NCBI GenBank assembly: GCA_002427105.1 | Contig: DIPM01000004.1 | Span: 1 to 44,290 of the forward strand | Direction of reading: 5' to 3' | Length of the DNA stretch: 44,290 bases | DNA from: Marinilabiliaceae bacterium UBA5488 | GTDB lineage: Bacteria; Bacteroidota; Bacteroidia; Bacteroidales; Marinilabiliaceae | Shown here: positions 1-8,512 of the stretch, one piece after another | How the letters are laid out: every line of letters begins with the position of its first letter | How positions within the stretch are numbered: position 1 is the first letter of the stretch | Position numbers and translations under genes: made by a program | Notes under the pieces: generated by a model | The model's database searches: none | Seen by the model: only the letters and a program-made list of their open reading frames with translations | Told to the model about the DNA's origin: nothing

Positions 1-178
1 TTTATATAGCGTTCCAAACTTTTATGCAGTTATTTTTGTGAAAATTTTTCAACAAATTAATAACATGCTTTTTATCAATAATATAAAACAAAGTTGATAT
101 TTGGATATTTATGGCTGAGGTTCAAAGTTTGGTATCCTTCCTTGCAAACAACTGCCCATTTTGTAGAGGTAGGAACTA

Positions 179-210
179 CAAAGATACTTAATCAGCTCTG
201 ATTTTCGCAA
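179..210 (-). promoter_or_regulatory. Candidate leftward promoter (TTG-N21-TATCTTTG)
   Basis: On the minus strand, TATCTTTG (186 to 179) is a perfect match to the Bacteroidota -7 element TAnnTTTG. A TTG at 210 to 208 lies 21 bases upstream, within the range used by -33 elements in this phylum. It would transcribe a gene beyond the left edge with a leader of more than 170 bases. The call is by consensus only. Confidence 0.35.
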
Positions 211-250
211 CAAAATGCGGCAAATTATCATTAAATATTTCAGCTATTCG

Positions 251-258
251 TATCTTCG
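251..258 (+). promoter_or_regulatory. Candidate -7 element for the glycosyltransferase operon
   Basis: TATCTTCG differs from TAnnTTTG at one base and lies 26 bases upstream of the GTG start at 285. No convincing -33 TTTG is visible. Confidence 0.3.
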
Positions 259-284
259 CATCAAACTATTTAATTGAAATCATT

Positions 285-1043
285 GTGCATAAAATAATTG
301 TACTGATACCAACGTATAACGAGTGTGAAAACATAGAGGCCATAACAAGGGCTGTTATGGCGCAGCCGATAAAGAATATCAACCTCTTAATAATAGACGA
401 CAACTCGCCTGACGGCACCGCTTCAATGGTAAAAAAGATGATGCCCGAATTCTCCGGCAGGCTTCATATTATTGAACGGGAAGGAAAACAGGGGCTTGGC
501 ACTGCCTATATTGCCGCCTTTAAATGGGCTTTGGCTCACGGATACGACTATATATTTGAGATGGACGCCGACTTCTCTCATAACCCCAATGATTTGGTAA
601 AACTCTATAATGCCTGTGAGATTGAACACGCCCAACTGGCAATCGGCTCACGCTACAAATCGGGCGTCAATGTTGTAAACTGGCCTATGGGCCGTGTTTT
701 GATGTCTTACTTTGCCTCTGTATATGTTAGGATGATTACCGGTATGAGAATAATGGACACCACCGCCGGTTTCAAGTGTTATCACAGAGAAGTTTTGGAG
801 ACTATCGATTTAGATAAAATCAAGTTCAAGGGTTATGCCTTTCAGATAGAGATGAAGTTTCTCACATGGAAATATGGCTTTCATATAGTAGAGGTTCCCA
901 TTGTATTCACCGACCGTAGGCAGGGCTCATCCAAAATGAGCGGGGGCATATTTAGTGAAGCCGTTTGGGGGGTAGTACAGATGAAGTTAAGTTCGCTTTT
1001 TAAGAAATATAAAAGGGAAAGCCATGTCAACACTGTTAATTAA
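285..1043 (+). CDS. Polyprenol monophosphomannose synthase (GT2)
   Basis: This 252-residue GT-A family 2 glycosyltransferase resembles dolichyl-phosphate mannose synthase and its bacterial homologues, which move a sugar from a nucleotide sugar to a polyprenyl phosphate on the cytoplasmic face of the membrane. The N-terminal strand and PTYNE motif, DDNSPDGT at residues 38-45, the metal-binding DAD at 94-96 followed by FSHNP, and GSRY at 121-124 are all family hallmarks. No C-terminal transmembrane segments are present, as in the short, yeast DPM1-independent subtype, so it acts as a peripheral protein. The start is GTG. Its last 20 bases overlap dihydroorotase, so the two are probably translationally coupled. 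The sugar (mannose or glucose) and the acceptor pathway cannot be told from sequence. Confidence 0.85.
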   Translation: MHKIIVLIPTYNECENIEAITRAVMAQPIKNINLLIIDDNSPDGTASMVKKMMPEFSGRLHIIEREGKQGLGTAYIAAFKWALAHGYDYIFEMDADFSHNPNDLVKLYNACEIEHAQLAIGSRYKSGVNVVNWPMGRVLMSYFASVYVRMITGMRIMDTTAGFKCYHREVLETIDLDKIKFKGYAFQIEMKFLTWKYGFHIVEVPIVFTDRRQGSSKMSGGIFSEAVWGVVQMKLSSLFKKYKRESHVNTVN

Positions 1044-2370
1044 GAACGCTACCCTTATTAACGAAGGCCGCTCTTTTAAAGGCAGCGTTTTGATAAACAA
1101 TAAGTTTATCAGCAAAGTTTTTACAAAGGGCGAGCCCCTGCCTGATGCCGACAAGGAATACGATGCAGAAGGCTTGTGGCTATTACCGGGAGTGATAGAC
1201 GACCAGGTTCACTTCCGCGAGCCGGGGCTGACTCATAAAGGCAGCATTGCATCCGAGTCAGTTGCCGCGGTGGCCGGTGGAGTTACCTCCTTTATGGACA
1301 TGCCCAATACTATGCCGCAAACTGTTACTATCGGGGAGCTGGAAAAGAAATATGAGCTTGCATCCGGGCAGTCTATGGCAAATTATTCTTTTTATTTAGG
1401 AGCTACCAACGACAATCTCAGGGAACTTCTCAAGGCCGATCCCTCAAAAGTATGCGGAATCAAGGTCTTTATGGGCTCTTCAACGGGCAATATGCTTGTT
1501 GACAACAAAGAAGCACTTATAGAGCTGTTTAAAGAAGTGCCGCTGCTGATAGCTACTCACTGTGAAGATGAGACAATTATCAGAGAGAACACTGAGCTTT
1601 ATCGACAGAAATATGGCGAGGATATAGCTTTCAAGTACCACCCCCAAATACGCAGTGCCGAGGCATGCTACAAGTCATCATCACTTGCTGTTGAACTTGC
1701 CTCTAAGTACAATAGCCGCCTGCACGTCTTGCATCTCTCGACAGAAAAAGAGCTTTCCCTTTTCAGCTCTAACAAGGCACTTGCCGATAAGCGGATAAGC
1801 GCCGAGGTATGCGTGCATCATCTTTGGTTCACACAAGACGACTACGATCGTTTGGGCTCACGCATAAAATGGAATCCGGCAGTAAAATCTCTTTCTGACA
1901 GGGAAGCTCTGCGCGAAGCTCTGAATAACAACCTCCTGGACGTAGTAGCCACCGACCACGCGCCCCATACGCTAGACGAAAAAAGCAGGGGATATTTTAA
2001 TGCTCCCTCGGGAGGCCCTTTGGTACAACACTCACTGCTTGCCATGCTCGAGATGGCAGGTCAAGGGGTATTTACAAAAGAACTTGTTGTAGATAAAATG
2101 TGTCACGCCCCGGCAACCCTATTCCGCATTGAAAAGCGCGGATATATACGCGAAAATTACTATGCCGACCTCGTATTGATTGATCCCAATGCCAAAGAAG
2201 AGGTAAAGGATAACAATGCGCTGTATAAGTGCGGCTGGACACCATTTGCCGGAAACACCTTTAATCACTCTGTAAAAGCCACCTGGGTAAACGGTAATTT
2301 GGTATATAACAATGGTAGTCTGATTTCCGGATCCCGGGGAATGCGTTTAACTTTTGCCACATCTGTATAA
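1024..2370 (+). CDS. pyrC: Dihydroorotase
   Basis: This 448-residue amidohydrolase closes carbamoyl-aspartate to dihydroorotate, the third step of de novo pyrimidine synthesis. The metal site can be followed through the protein: the strand-1 signature reads DDQVHFREPG at about 59-68, then GIKVFMGSS, ATHCEDE, LHVLHLS, and the catalytic aspartate in VATDHAPHT. In classical class I enzymes strand 1 carries His-x-His. Here the first histidine is Gln61 and only His63 remains, which I recall as common in Bacteroidota homologues but cannot check here. An allantoinase or hydantoinase role is less likely because of the FREPG and DHAPH signatures. It starts inside the end of the glycosyltransferase gene and is followed after 11 bases by a lipoprotein gene. 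Confidence 0.9.
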   Translation: MSTLLIKNATLINEGRSFKGSVLINNKFISKVFTKGEPLPDADKEYDAEGLWLLPGVIDDQVHFREPGLTHKGSIASESVAAVAGGVTSFMDMPNTMPQTVTIGELEKKYELASGQSMANYSFYLGATNDNLRELLKADPSKVCGIKVFMGSSTGNMLVDNKEALIELFKEVPLLIATHCEDETIIRENTELYRQKYGEDIAFKYHPQIRSAEACYKSSSLAVELASKYNSRLHVLHLSTEKELSLFSSNKALADKRISAEVCVHHLWFTQDDYDRLGSRIKWNPAVKSLSDREALREALNNNLLDVVATDHAPHTLDEKSRGYFNAPSGGPLVQHSLLAMLEMAGQGVFTKELVVDKMCHAPATLFRIEKRGYIRENYYADLVLIDPNAKEEVKDNNALYKCGWTPFAGNTFNHSVKATWVNGNLVYNNGSLISGSRGMRLTFATSV

Positions 2371-2381
2371 AAGCTAAAAAT

Positions 2382-2885
2382 ATGAAGAAGTATCCATTAC
2401 TCCTGTTTTTGGCCTGCACTCTGCTTGCAGCATGCACCAAGGCTCCGGTTGCGGAACGAATCATAGTAATATCGGAAAACGGCCTTAGCAGCGAAAATCT
2501 AATTGCAGACAGCATAATCTATAATGTTGATATAGTCAGCACGGACACGCTTGACGATTGGAGCAGCTACCGTCTGAGAAATATGAACAGTTCAAAACTA
2601 ATAGAAGAAGTTTTTGAAAATGTATATAGCGGTCAGCTAAAGGCCTTCGATTATTTTACTGATGCTCCGCTCTCGCCCGAAGAAGTGCGAAAAAAAGAAG
2701 AGTCATCAGACTATGCCCGAGGACTGATAGAGCAGTTGCAGTTTGAGGAAGTATGGCTTTTCTCTCCCGAGAAGCAGCTGTTTTATAAGCAGGTCAACTC
2801 TTTTGTTTTCGCCTACGCACTCTATTCTGCCAACGGCGAGTTAAGAGGCTATAAGCCGGTGTTCAGAATCAAACTCATGCCCTAA
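2382..2885 (+). CDS. Lipoprotein, possibly GldN/PorN-like
   Basis: This 167-residue exported protein has a short signal peptide and the lipobox LLAAC, so it is probably lipidated at Cys18. I do not recognise it with certainty. The mature part has a pattern like the gliding/type IX secretion protein GldN (PorN): a segment SGQLKAFDYFTDAPLSPEE (about residues 85-105), then EEVWLFSPEKQLFYKQV and ELRGYKPVFRI near the C-terminus. GldN has a comparable AY-rich segment, a WYFDK-like strand, and a PLFWI-like end. It is shorter than GldN (usually about 300 residues) and has no gldK, gldL or gldM neighbour. It follows pyrC closely and probably shares its transcript. The function is unknown. Confidence 0.6.
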   Translation: MKKYPLLLFLACTLLAACTKAPVAERIIVISENGLSSENLIADSIIYNVDIVSTDTLDDWSSYRLRNMNSSKLIEEVFENVYSGQLKAFDYFTDAPLSPEEVRKKEESSDYARGLIEQLQFEEVWLFSPEKQLFYKQVNSFVFAYALYSANGELRGYKPVFRIKLMP

Positions 2886-2923
2886 GATAATTGGGCAATT
2901 AGGGGCAAAGCAAGCATAAAGGT

Positions 2924-4171
2924 CTATTTCAGCACAAAACGCGCCACCTTCCGGGTAATCTGAGAGTCAATAAGTTCGCGGCCTTGAGTCATTTTTTCTA
3001 TGGCCTCGGGGGTATATTGCCGTATAGTCAGTAAGCTTACTCCCTGGTTGTATCTTACTACAAAATTCTCTTTCAGTGAGTCCAGCAAATTCGAAGTCAT
3101 TCCGTTGTCATCAAAGCATGCAGAAAAATTCAAGGCTGAATTTTGCATCAGATTCATTTTAATTCTGTAGTGACTAAAAATTGAGATAATCTCAATAAGC
3201 TTATCTTCCATTATAAACGAGAAATCCTTTGGCGAAACCGTTAAAAACATCTGCTGTCTCTTCAAGATGTAAACCGGTACCTGTTCGCTTATGCCCTCAC
3301 GCTTGCATATCACGGTTCCTTTTTCCAGAGGTTTTTCAAACGATTTTACATAAAGGGGGATATTTTTGTTCTGCAGAGGTTTTAAGGTTTTTGGATGAAT
3401 AACCTGGGCTCCGTAATACGACAATTCGATGGCTTCGTTGTACGACAGCTCATTAATCATTACAGCATCCGGATACCATCTGGGATCGGCATTCAAAACA
3501 CCCGGAACATCCTTCCATATTGTTACATCTTCAGCATCCATCGCGTAGGCAATAATTGCTGCCGTATAATCAGAACCTTCACGACCAAGCGTGGTAGTCA
3601 GATTGTTGATAGTAGCTCCCAGAAAACCCTGGGTCAACTGGAGCCCGGCTCCACTTTCAGCAAAAGTCATCCTCATAAGCTCAGATGTCAGCTCCCAATT
3701 CACGTTGGCATCGCGGTAGAGGTCATCAGTTTTCAGTAGCTTCCTGATATCTACCCAGCTATTTGTCATCCCGCATTTCTGCCAGTAGTCTGCTATTATC
3801 TTAGTAGCCATAAGTTCTCCAAACGACACTATTTGATCGTATTCAAAATCAAAATGCATAGAAGGAGCTGCCTTTAGCTTTTCTTCCAGTCTCAGAGCCA
3901 TTTCATTGAAGCCCTCACTCGAATTCTCATCGCCTAACAAGTCTTTTATAACGCTTCTATGATAAGTCCTTATCTTTTCAAAAATCACGGGAAGCATTTG
4001 CCCGTTCTTGTCAAAATAGTAATGGCTAAGCTCCTCAAGGGCGTTGGTCATTTTGCCCATGGCCGAAACCACCACAACTAAAGGCTGAGACGCCTTATTA
4101 ACAATACCCGTAATATTACGTATGCCTTCGGCGTCTTTTACAGAGGCGCCACCAAATTTATATACTCTCAT
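2924..4171 (-). CDS. lysC: Aspartate kinase
   Basis: This 415-residue monofunctional aspartokinase phosphorylates aspartate, the first step toward lysine/diaminopimelate, threonine and methionine. The N-terminus carries the KFGGAS motif of the amino-acid kinase fold. The active-site region reads LGREGSDYTAA, followed by WKDVPGVLNADPR and the ELSYYGAQVIHPKTL segment typical of aspartokinases. The C-terminal third (from about residue 280) fits two ACT regulatory domains. There is no homoserine dehydrogenase fusion. It is transcribed away from mfd, and the 132-base shared spacer holds a strong palindrome 24 bases upstream of its start. Its product feeds the diaminopimelate that MurE in this window should use. 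Which amino acid inhibits it cannot be read from the sequence. Confidence 0.92.
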   Translation of the reverse strand: MRVYKFGGASVKDAEGIRNITGIVNKASQPLVVVVSAMGKMTNALEELSHYYFDKNGQMLPVIFEKIRTYHRSVIKDLLGDENSSEGFNEMALRLEEKLKAAPSMHFDFEYDQIVSFGELMATKIIADYWQKCGMTNSWVDIRKLLKTDDLYRDANVNWELTSELMRMTFAESGAGLQLTQGFLGATINNLTTTLGREGSDYTAAIIAYAMDAEDVTIWKDVPGVLNADPRWYPDAVMINELSYNEAIELSYYGAQVIHPKTLKPLQNKNIPLYVKSFEKPLEKGTVICKREGISEQVPVYILKRQQMFLTVSPKDFSFIMEDKLIEIISIFSHYRIKMNLMQNSALNFSACFDDNGMTSNLLDSLKENFVVRYNQGVSLLTIRQYTPEAIEKMTQGRELIDSQITRKVARFVLK

Positions 4172-4194
4172 TATTCTTATTCTTTTATCTTTAA

Positions 4195-4230
4195 GCTGCT
4201 CTATTCTTGGTAAACCAATAATAGAGCAGC
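4195..4230. repeat. 36-bp near-perfect palindrome between lysC and mfd
   Basis: GCTGCTCTATT (4195-4205) and AATAGAGCAGC (4220-4230) form an 11-bp stem. After one C/T mismatch, TTGG (4207-4210) and CCAA (4215-4218) pair around a TAAA loop. No T-run follows on either strand, so it is not a standard terminator. It may be an operator dyad for the divergent genes or a leader hairpin of the lysC mRNA. Confidence 0.7.
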
Positions 4231-4285
4231 ATAAGTCTTTCTATATTGATGGCCTCAAAATAAACCTATTTCTTTCCAAAAACCT

Positions 4286-4293
4286 TACTTTTG
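4286..4293 (+). promoter_or_regulatory. Candidate -7 element of mfd
   Basis: TACTTTTG matches TAnnTTTG exactly and lies 10 bases before the mfd ATG, so the transcript would be almost leaderless. No clear -33 TTTG is present at the expected distance. Confidence 0.4.
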
Positions 4294-4303
4294 CAAAAAA
4301 AAG

Positions 4304-7300
4304 ATGAATTTGATCAACGGTCCGCTACAAAGATATAGAGAACACCCACAAATCGAGCATATAAACAAATGGCTTAATAATCCAGAGGCACCATTACATA
4401 TTAAAGGCTTGACTGGCTCTTCTACCTCCTTGCTGATATCGGCGGCGCAGGCAACAAATCCTCAACTGATTATTACACCCGACAAAGAAAGTGCTGCTTA
4501 TATGTATCATGATCTGATGCAGATAAATGGCGACGACTCGGTATTTTTTCTGCCTTCCAGCTACAAGCGTTCACCCGAATTCGGGCAACCCGACAGCAGC
4601 CAGCTTATTTTGCGGACGGAGGCACTACAGCGCTTACGCAGCGCTGCGGCGGGAGAATTCTTCGTTAGCTACACAGAAGCTCTTGCCGAAAAAGTTCCGG
4701 GTTCATCAGTGATACAGCAGCAAACGCTGACCATCAACAAAAACGAGCGCATAGACCTTTATTTTGTTGTTGACTTCTTGAAGGAGCTAGGCTTTAAACG
4801 GGCTGATTTCGTTTATGAACCGGGCTACTTCTCTGTGCGGGGCTCCATCCTGGATGTTTACAGCTTTTCTCACGAAGACCCATTCCGCATCGACTTCTTT
4901 GGCGATGAAGCAGAAACTATACGCTCTTTCGATATAGAAACCCAGCTTTCTAAAACCAGCTTTGATACAATAACTATTATTCCTGAGCTGGCCGCCAACG
5001 ATTCGGATGATTATCTTCCATTAAGCCGGGCGCTGAACGACAATCTTATTATTTGGATGGATTCGCCACAGCTTGTGCGCCAACGATTGAACCTAATAGC
5101 AGAAAAGCTTGCCTCCAAGCAATATTCAGAGAAAAAAGAGGAACCGGATGAAATAAAGATTCCTGCTTCGTCGCAATTGGTAGATGGTGATCAATTTATG
5201 AAATATATTAGCGGTCGCCCGCTCGTCATCCTAAATATCGTACAAGGCTTCGAACCATCTCTGAGCCTGAATTTCAACACAGTGCCTCAGCCTCTGTTTC
5301 ACAAAAACTTTGACATGGTGGAGGACAATATCCGCCAGCGGCAAAGCGAAGGATACAGGGTAATAATACTATCCGACAACGAGCGTCAACTTGACAGACT
5401 GCGTCAGATCTTTAAAGACAGGGAAGCCAACATTGAGTATGAGGAGTTGAAACGAGCGCTGCATGAAGGCTTCGTTGACCATGAGCTGAAGTTGTGCCTT
5501 TATACCGACCACCAGATATTTGACCGTTTCCATAAATTCTCTCTTAAAACAGACCAGGGTCGTTCAGCACGTCAATCAATAACTTTAAGGGAATTGACCC
5601 GCCTGAATCAGGGCGATTACGTGGTTCACATTGATCATGGCGTTGGGCGCTTCGGAGGCCTGGTAACCATGGAAGAGAATGGTGTAAAACAGGAAGTAAT
5701 CCAGTTGATATACCGCGACAATGATATTTTGCTGGTTAATATTCACTCTCTTCATCGCATAAGCAAATACAAAGGCCAGGAGGGCGAGCCCCCCAAGATT
5801 CATAAGTTGGGACACTCTGCCTGGTCGAGGATGAAAGAAAACACCCGTAAAAAAGTTAAGGATATTGCACGTGAGTTGATAGCTCTCTATGCTCGCAGAA
5901 AAGCCGAACCCGGATTTGCTTTTTCGCCCGATTCCTACCTGCAAACCGAGTTGGAGGCATCATTTATATATGAAGACACCCCCGACCAGTATAAGGCGAC
6001 CCAGGCCGTAAAGCAGGATATGGAAGACGCCACGCCTATGGACAGACTGATTTGCGGAGATGTGGGATTTGGAAAAACTGAGATAGCGATTCGTGCAGCT
6101 TTCAAAGCAGTCACAGACAACAAGCAAGTTGCCGTGCTCGTACCCACCACCATCCTGGCTTTTCAGCACCAACGCACATTCACAGATCGACTTGCCAACT
6201 TCCCGGTACGCGTTGAGCATATCAGTCGCCTAAGAAAAGCAGCTGAGGTAAAACAAATTTTAAAAGATACCAAGGAAGGAAAAGTTGATATACTAATTGG
6301 CACCCATCGTCTGATAGGAAAAGATGTAGAGTTTAAAGATATGGGACTGTTGATTGTTGATGAAGAACAACGCTTTGGAGTGGCCGTAAAAGAAAAGTTG
6401 AAAGGCCTTAAAATAAACGTTGACACATTAACCTTAAGCGCCACACCCATCCCGCGGACTCTCCAGTTTTCGCTGATGGGCGCAAGGGATTTATCCATTC
6501 TTAACACGCCACCTGCAAACAGGTATCCCATATTTACCGAGCTTCACTCTTTTAATGAGGAGGTAATCAAGGAGGCGATAACTTTTGAAGTAGAACGAGG
6601 CGGACAGGTATTCTTTATTAACAACAGGATTCAAAATATTGAAGAGATTGAGGCATTTATCAGGCGTTCTTTGCCGGGGATAAAAACTGTTATTGCCCAC
6701 GGCCAAACAGAAGGCCGTACGCTGGAAAAAATAATGCTTGATTTTATTGAAGGTGAATATGATGTTCTTATTGCAACAACCATAATTGAGTCGGGACTGG
6801 ATATCCCCAATGCGAATACAATAATTATTAATAACGCGCACCAGTTTGGACTGAGCGAATTGCACCAGCTTCGCGGACGCGTAGGACGCTCAAATAAAAA
6901 GGCCTTCTGCTATTTATTGGCACCGCCGGTCAGCTCTCTTAGCAATGATGCACGTCGTCGCCTCAAAATACTGGAAGAATTCTCTGACCTGGGCAGCGGA
7001 TTTCAAATTGCAATGCAGGACCTTGATATCCGGGGAGCGGGCAACCTGCTTGGTGGTGAACAAAGCGGCTTTATAGCAGACATTGGCTATGAGACTTACC
7101 AGAGGATTTTGGAGGAAGCGCTTCTTGAACTGCATGAAACAGAATTTCCTGAGCTTAAAGAGAGAGGTCGTGCCCCTTCTCAAATCGAAAATATCCGCTA
7201 CGTCACCGACTGTCAAATTGAAACCGATGCCGACCTTCGCTTTCCGGAAGACTATATCTCCAACATCGCCGAGCGGATGGATTTATACCGCGAACTGGAT

Positions 7301-7696
7301 AATATAAAGGACGAAACAAAACTACAAGAGTTCAGCAAAAACATTGAAGACCGCTTCGGGAAGTTGCCCGAACAGGCAATTAATCTTATTGCCATAGTGC
7401 AAATGCGTATCGCTGCGATAAAATTGGGAATTGAGAAGCTTAGTTATAAAAACAAAACCGTGCGTATAAATTTCGTAAGTAACACCTCTTCCCCTTTTTA
7501 CCAATCGTCAATATTTGGAAATATATTATTGTGGCTTCAACAAAATCCGCAAATAGGAAGGATAGAAGAAAAGAATGAGAAGCTGCGTATGATATTGCCA
7601 AAGGTTCAATCTCTGAACGATTGTATCACAATAATTACTGAGCTAATGGTAAAGTCGCATCATTCAGAAAAAGCTGAAGAGAATCACTCCCGTTAA
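4304..7696 (+). CDS. mfd: Transcription-repair coupling factor
   Basis: This 1130-residue ATP-dependent translocase removes RNA polymerase stalled at DNA lesions and recruits UvrA. The N-terminal third is the UvrB-like part. An RNA-polymerase-interacting CarD-like domain lies at about 430-495 (QGDYVVHIDHGVGRF). The RecG-like motor has Walker A GDVGFGKT at 585-592 and the Walker B DEEQRFG at 686-692. Motifs ATTIIESGLDIPNANT and LHQLRGRVGRS follow, and the C-terminal TRCF domain ends the protein. The length is normal for Bacteroidota. The last 62 bases overlap, tail to tail, with the response regulator on the other strand. Confidence 0.97.
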   Translation: MNLINGPLQRYREHPQIEHINKWLNNPEAPLHIKGLTGSSTSLLISAAQATNPQLIITPDKESAAYMYHDLMQINGDDSVFFLPSSYKRSPEFGQPDSSQLILRTEALQRLRSAAAGEFFVSYTEALAEKVPGSSVIQQQTLTINKNERIDLYFVVDFLKELGFKRADFVYEPGYFSVRGSILDVYSFSHEDPFRIDFFGDEAETIRSFDIETQLSKTSFDTITIIPELAANDSDDYLPLSRALNDNLIIWMDSPQLVRQRLNLIAEKLASKQYSEKKEEPDEIKIPASSQLVDGDQFMKYISGRPLVILNIVQGFEPSLSLNFNTVPQPLFHKNFDMVEDNIRQRQSEGYRVIILSDNERQLDRLRQIFKDREANIEYEELKRALHEGFVDHELKLCLYTDHQIFDRFHKFSLKTDQGRSARQSITLRELTRLNQGDYVVHIDHGVGRFGGLVTMEENGVKQEVIQLIYRDNDILLVNIHSLHRISKYKGQEGEPPKIHKLGHSAWSRMKENTRKKVKDIARELIALYARRKAEPGFAFSPDSYLQTELEASFIYEDTPDQYKATQAVKQDMEDATPMDRLICGDVGFGKTEIAIRAAFKAVTDNKQVAVLVPTTILAFQHQRTFTDRLANFPVRVEHISRLRKAAEVKQILKDTKEGKVDILIGTHRLIGKDVEFKDMGLLIVDEEQRFGVAVKEKLKGLKINVDTLTLSATPIPRTLQFSLMGARDLSILNTPPANRYPIFTELHSFNEEVIKEAITFEVERGGQVFFINNRIQNIEEIEAFIRRSLPGIKTVIAHGQTEGRTLEKIMLDFIEGEYDVLIATTIIESGLDIPNANTIIINNAHQFGLSELHQLRGRVGRSNKKAFCYLLAPPVSSLSNDARRRLKILEEFSDLGSGFQIAMQDLDIRGAGNLLGGEQSGFIADIGYETYQRILEEALLELHETEFPELKERGRAPSQIENIRYVTDCQIETDADLRFPEDYISNIAERMDLYRELDNIKDETKLQEFSKNIEDRFGKLPEQAINLIAIVQMRIAAIKLGIEKLSYKNKTVRINFVSNTSSPFYQSSIFGNILLWLQQNPQIGRIEEKNEKLRMILPKVQSLNDCITIITELMVKSHHSEKAEENHSR

Positions 7697-8381
7697 AAGT
7701 TACCCATGAGCCTCTGACAACAGTATCAACAAGCTGCCCATGCAAAGCCTTAATCCTGACGAATCGCCGTCCGGGAAGCTTTCCTTTAACTGGTTCGGCC
7801 TGAATAAAGGAAGCAAACTCCGTCTTTGAACTTTGTTCTACAAAGTTCATAAAAGGCAGGCCTATTAAATCTTCAATATAATGAGAGTGGAAAAGATCCA
7901 AAGCCTCAATGTTCAAATAACAGATTATCCCATCCTTAAGCATAACAATCGGGATGGGGGCATCAGACAAGTACTTTCTGAAGCTCTCCTCCCTTTTTTT
8001 CTGGTCTAATACTGCCTTGTGTTTATAGTAAGCAAGGTCAATGGAAATAGCCAACTCCTTTTTTTGTATGGGTTTCACCAGATAGCCATACGAATTGGAA
8101 ACTATAGCCCTTTCAACGATGGAAGAGCTTGTATCACTCGATACAAAAATCACGGGAGTCTCCTGCTCTCTTTGAATCTTTTCGGCGGTCTGAATACCAT
8201 CCATTTCGCCCTCCAAATGTATGTCCATAAGCACCACATCAGGCCTTTCCTTTTTACAGACCTCCATGGCTTCCAATCCGCTCCGGCACATACCTGCCAG
8301 CTCAAATCCCATATCCTTTATAAAAAGAGCGAAAATTGCCGCCAGAAACTTATCATCTTCAACAATCAGAACTTTGCGCAT
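7635..8381 (-). CDS. Response regulator with REC and PAS domains
   Basis: This 248-residue protein has a receiver domain (about 1-120) with acidic residues at 8-10, phosphoacceptor Asp53 in VVLMDIHL and the conserved lysine in GYLVKPIQ. A PAS-like sensor domain follows at about 130-245 (SFRKYLSDAPIPIVMLKDG, YLNIEALDLF). There is no DNA-binding, GGDEF or kinase output domain, and no adjacent histidine kinase gene, so it is an orphan that probably works through protein contact or a phosphorelay. The 3' end overlaps mfd by 62 bases, and both reading frames end with proper stops. Its target is unknown. Confidence 0.88.
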   Translation of the reverse strand: MRKVLIVEDDKFLAAIFALFIKDMGFELAGMCRSGLEAMEVCKKERPDVVLMDIHLEGEMDGIQTAEKIQREQETPVIFVSSDTSSSIVERAIVSNSYGYLVKPIQKKELAISIDLAYYKHKAVLDQKKREESFRKYLSDAPIPIVMLKDGIICYLNIEALDLFHSHYIEDLIGLPFMNFVEQSSKTEFASFIQAEPVKGKLPGRRFVRIKALHGQLVDTVVRGSWVTFNGSDSLQLFLNDATLPLAQ

Positions 8382-8471
8382 AGCAAAAGTATTACTAATT
8401 TTTCACTTCAAAATTCTGCTCAGCAACACAATTAAATCTCAAATAACACATCATTTTTAGCAACTTAAGAC

Positions 8472-8479
8472 TAAATTTG
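8472..8479 (+). promoter_or_regulatory. Candidate -7 element of the coaX operon
   Basis: TAAATTTG matches TAnnTTTG exactly, 33 bases upstream of the coaX ATG. A -33 TTTG at normal spacing is not obvious. Confidence 0.4.
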
Positions 8480-8512
8480 CAGCATTAAGCAAATTTTGAA
8501 GCAAGCAAAATA

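Larger units (their letters stand above)
1..284. other. Intergenic region at left edge
   Basis: This AT-rich stretch has no credible coding frame on either strand. It holds a candidate leftward promoter (179-210) and a candidate -7 element for the rightward gene (251-258), so it looks like a divergent regulatory region. The leftward gene itself lies outside the window. The only leftward ATG in the first 180 bases (at about 66) meets a stop within six codons. Confidence 0.5.

Noticed and set aside
2888..2901. Palindrome TAATTG-GG-CAATTA between the lipoprotein and lysC genes as a terminator
   Set aside because: The loop is only two bases and no T-run follows on either strand, so it is not a credible intrinsic terminator.
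4122..4307. 61-codon rightward frame across the lysC start
   Set aside because: It covers the start of lysC, the palindrome and the mfd promoter, has no family resemblance and no ribosome binding site.
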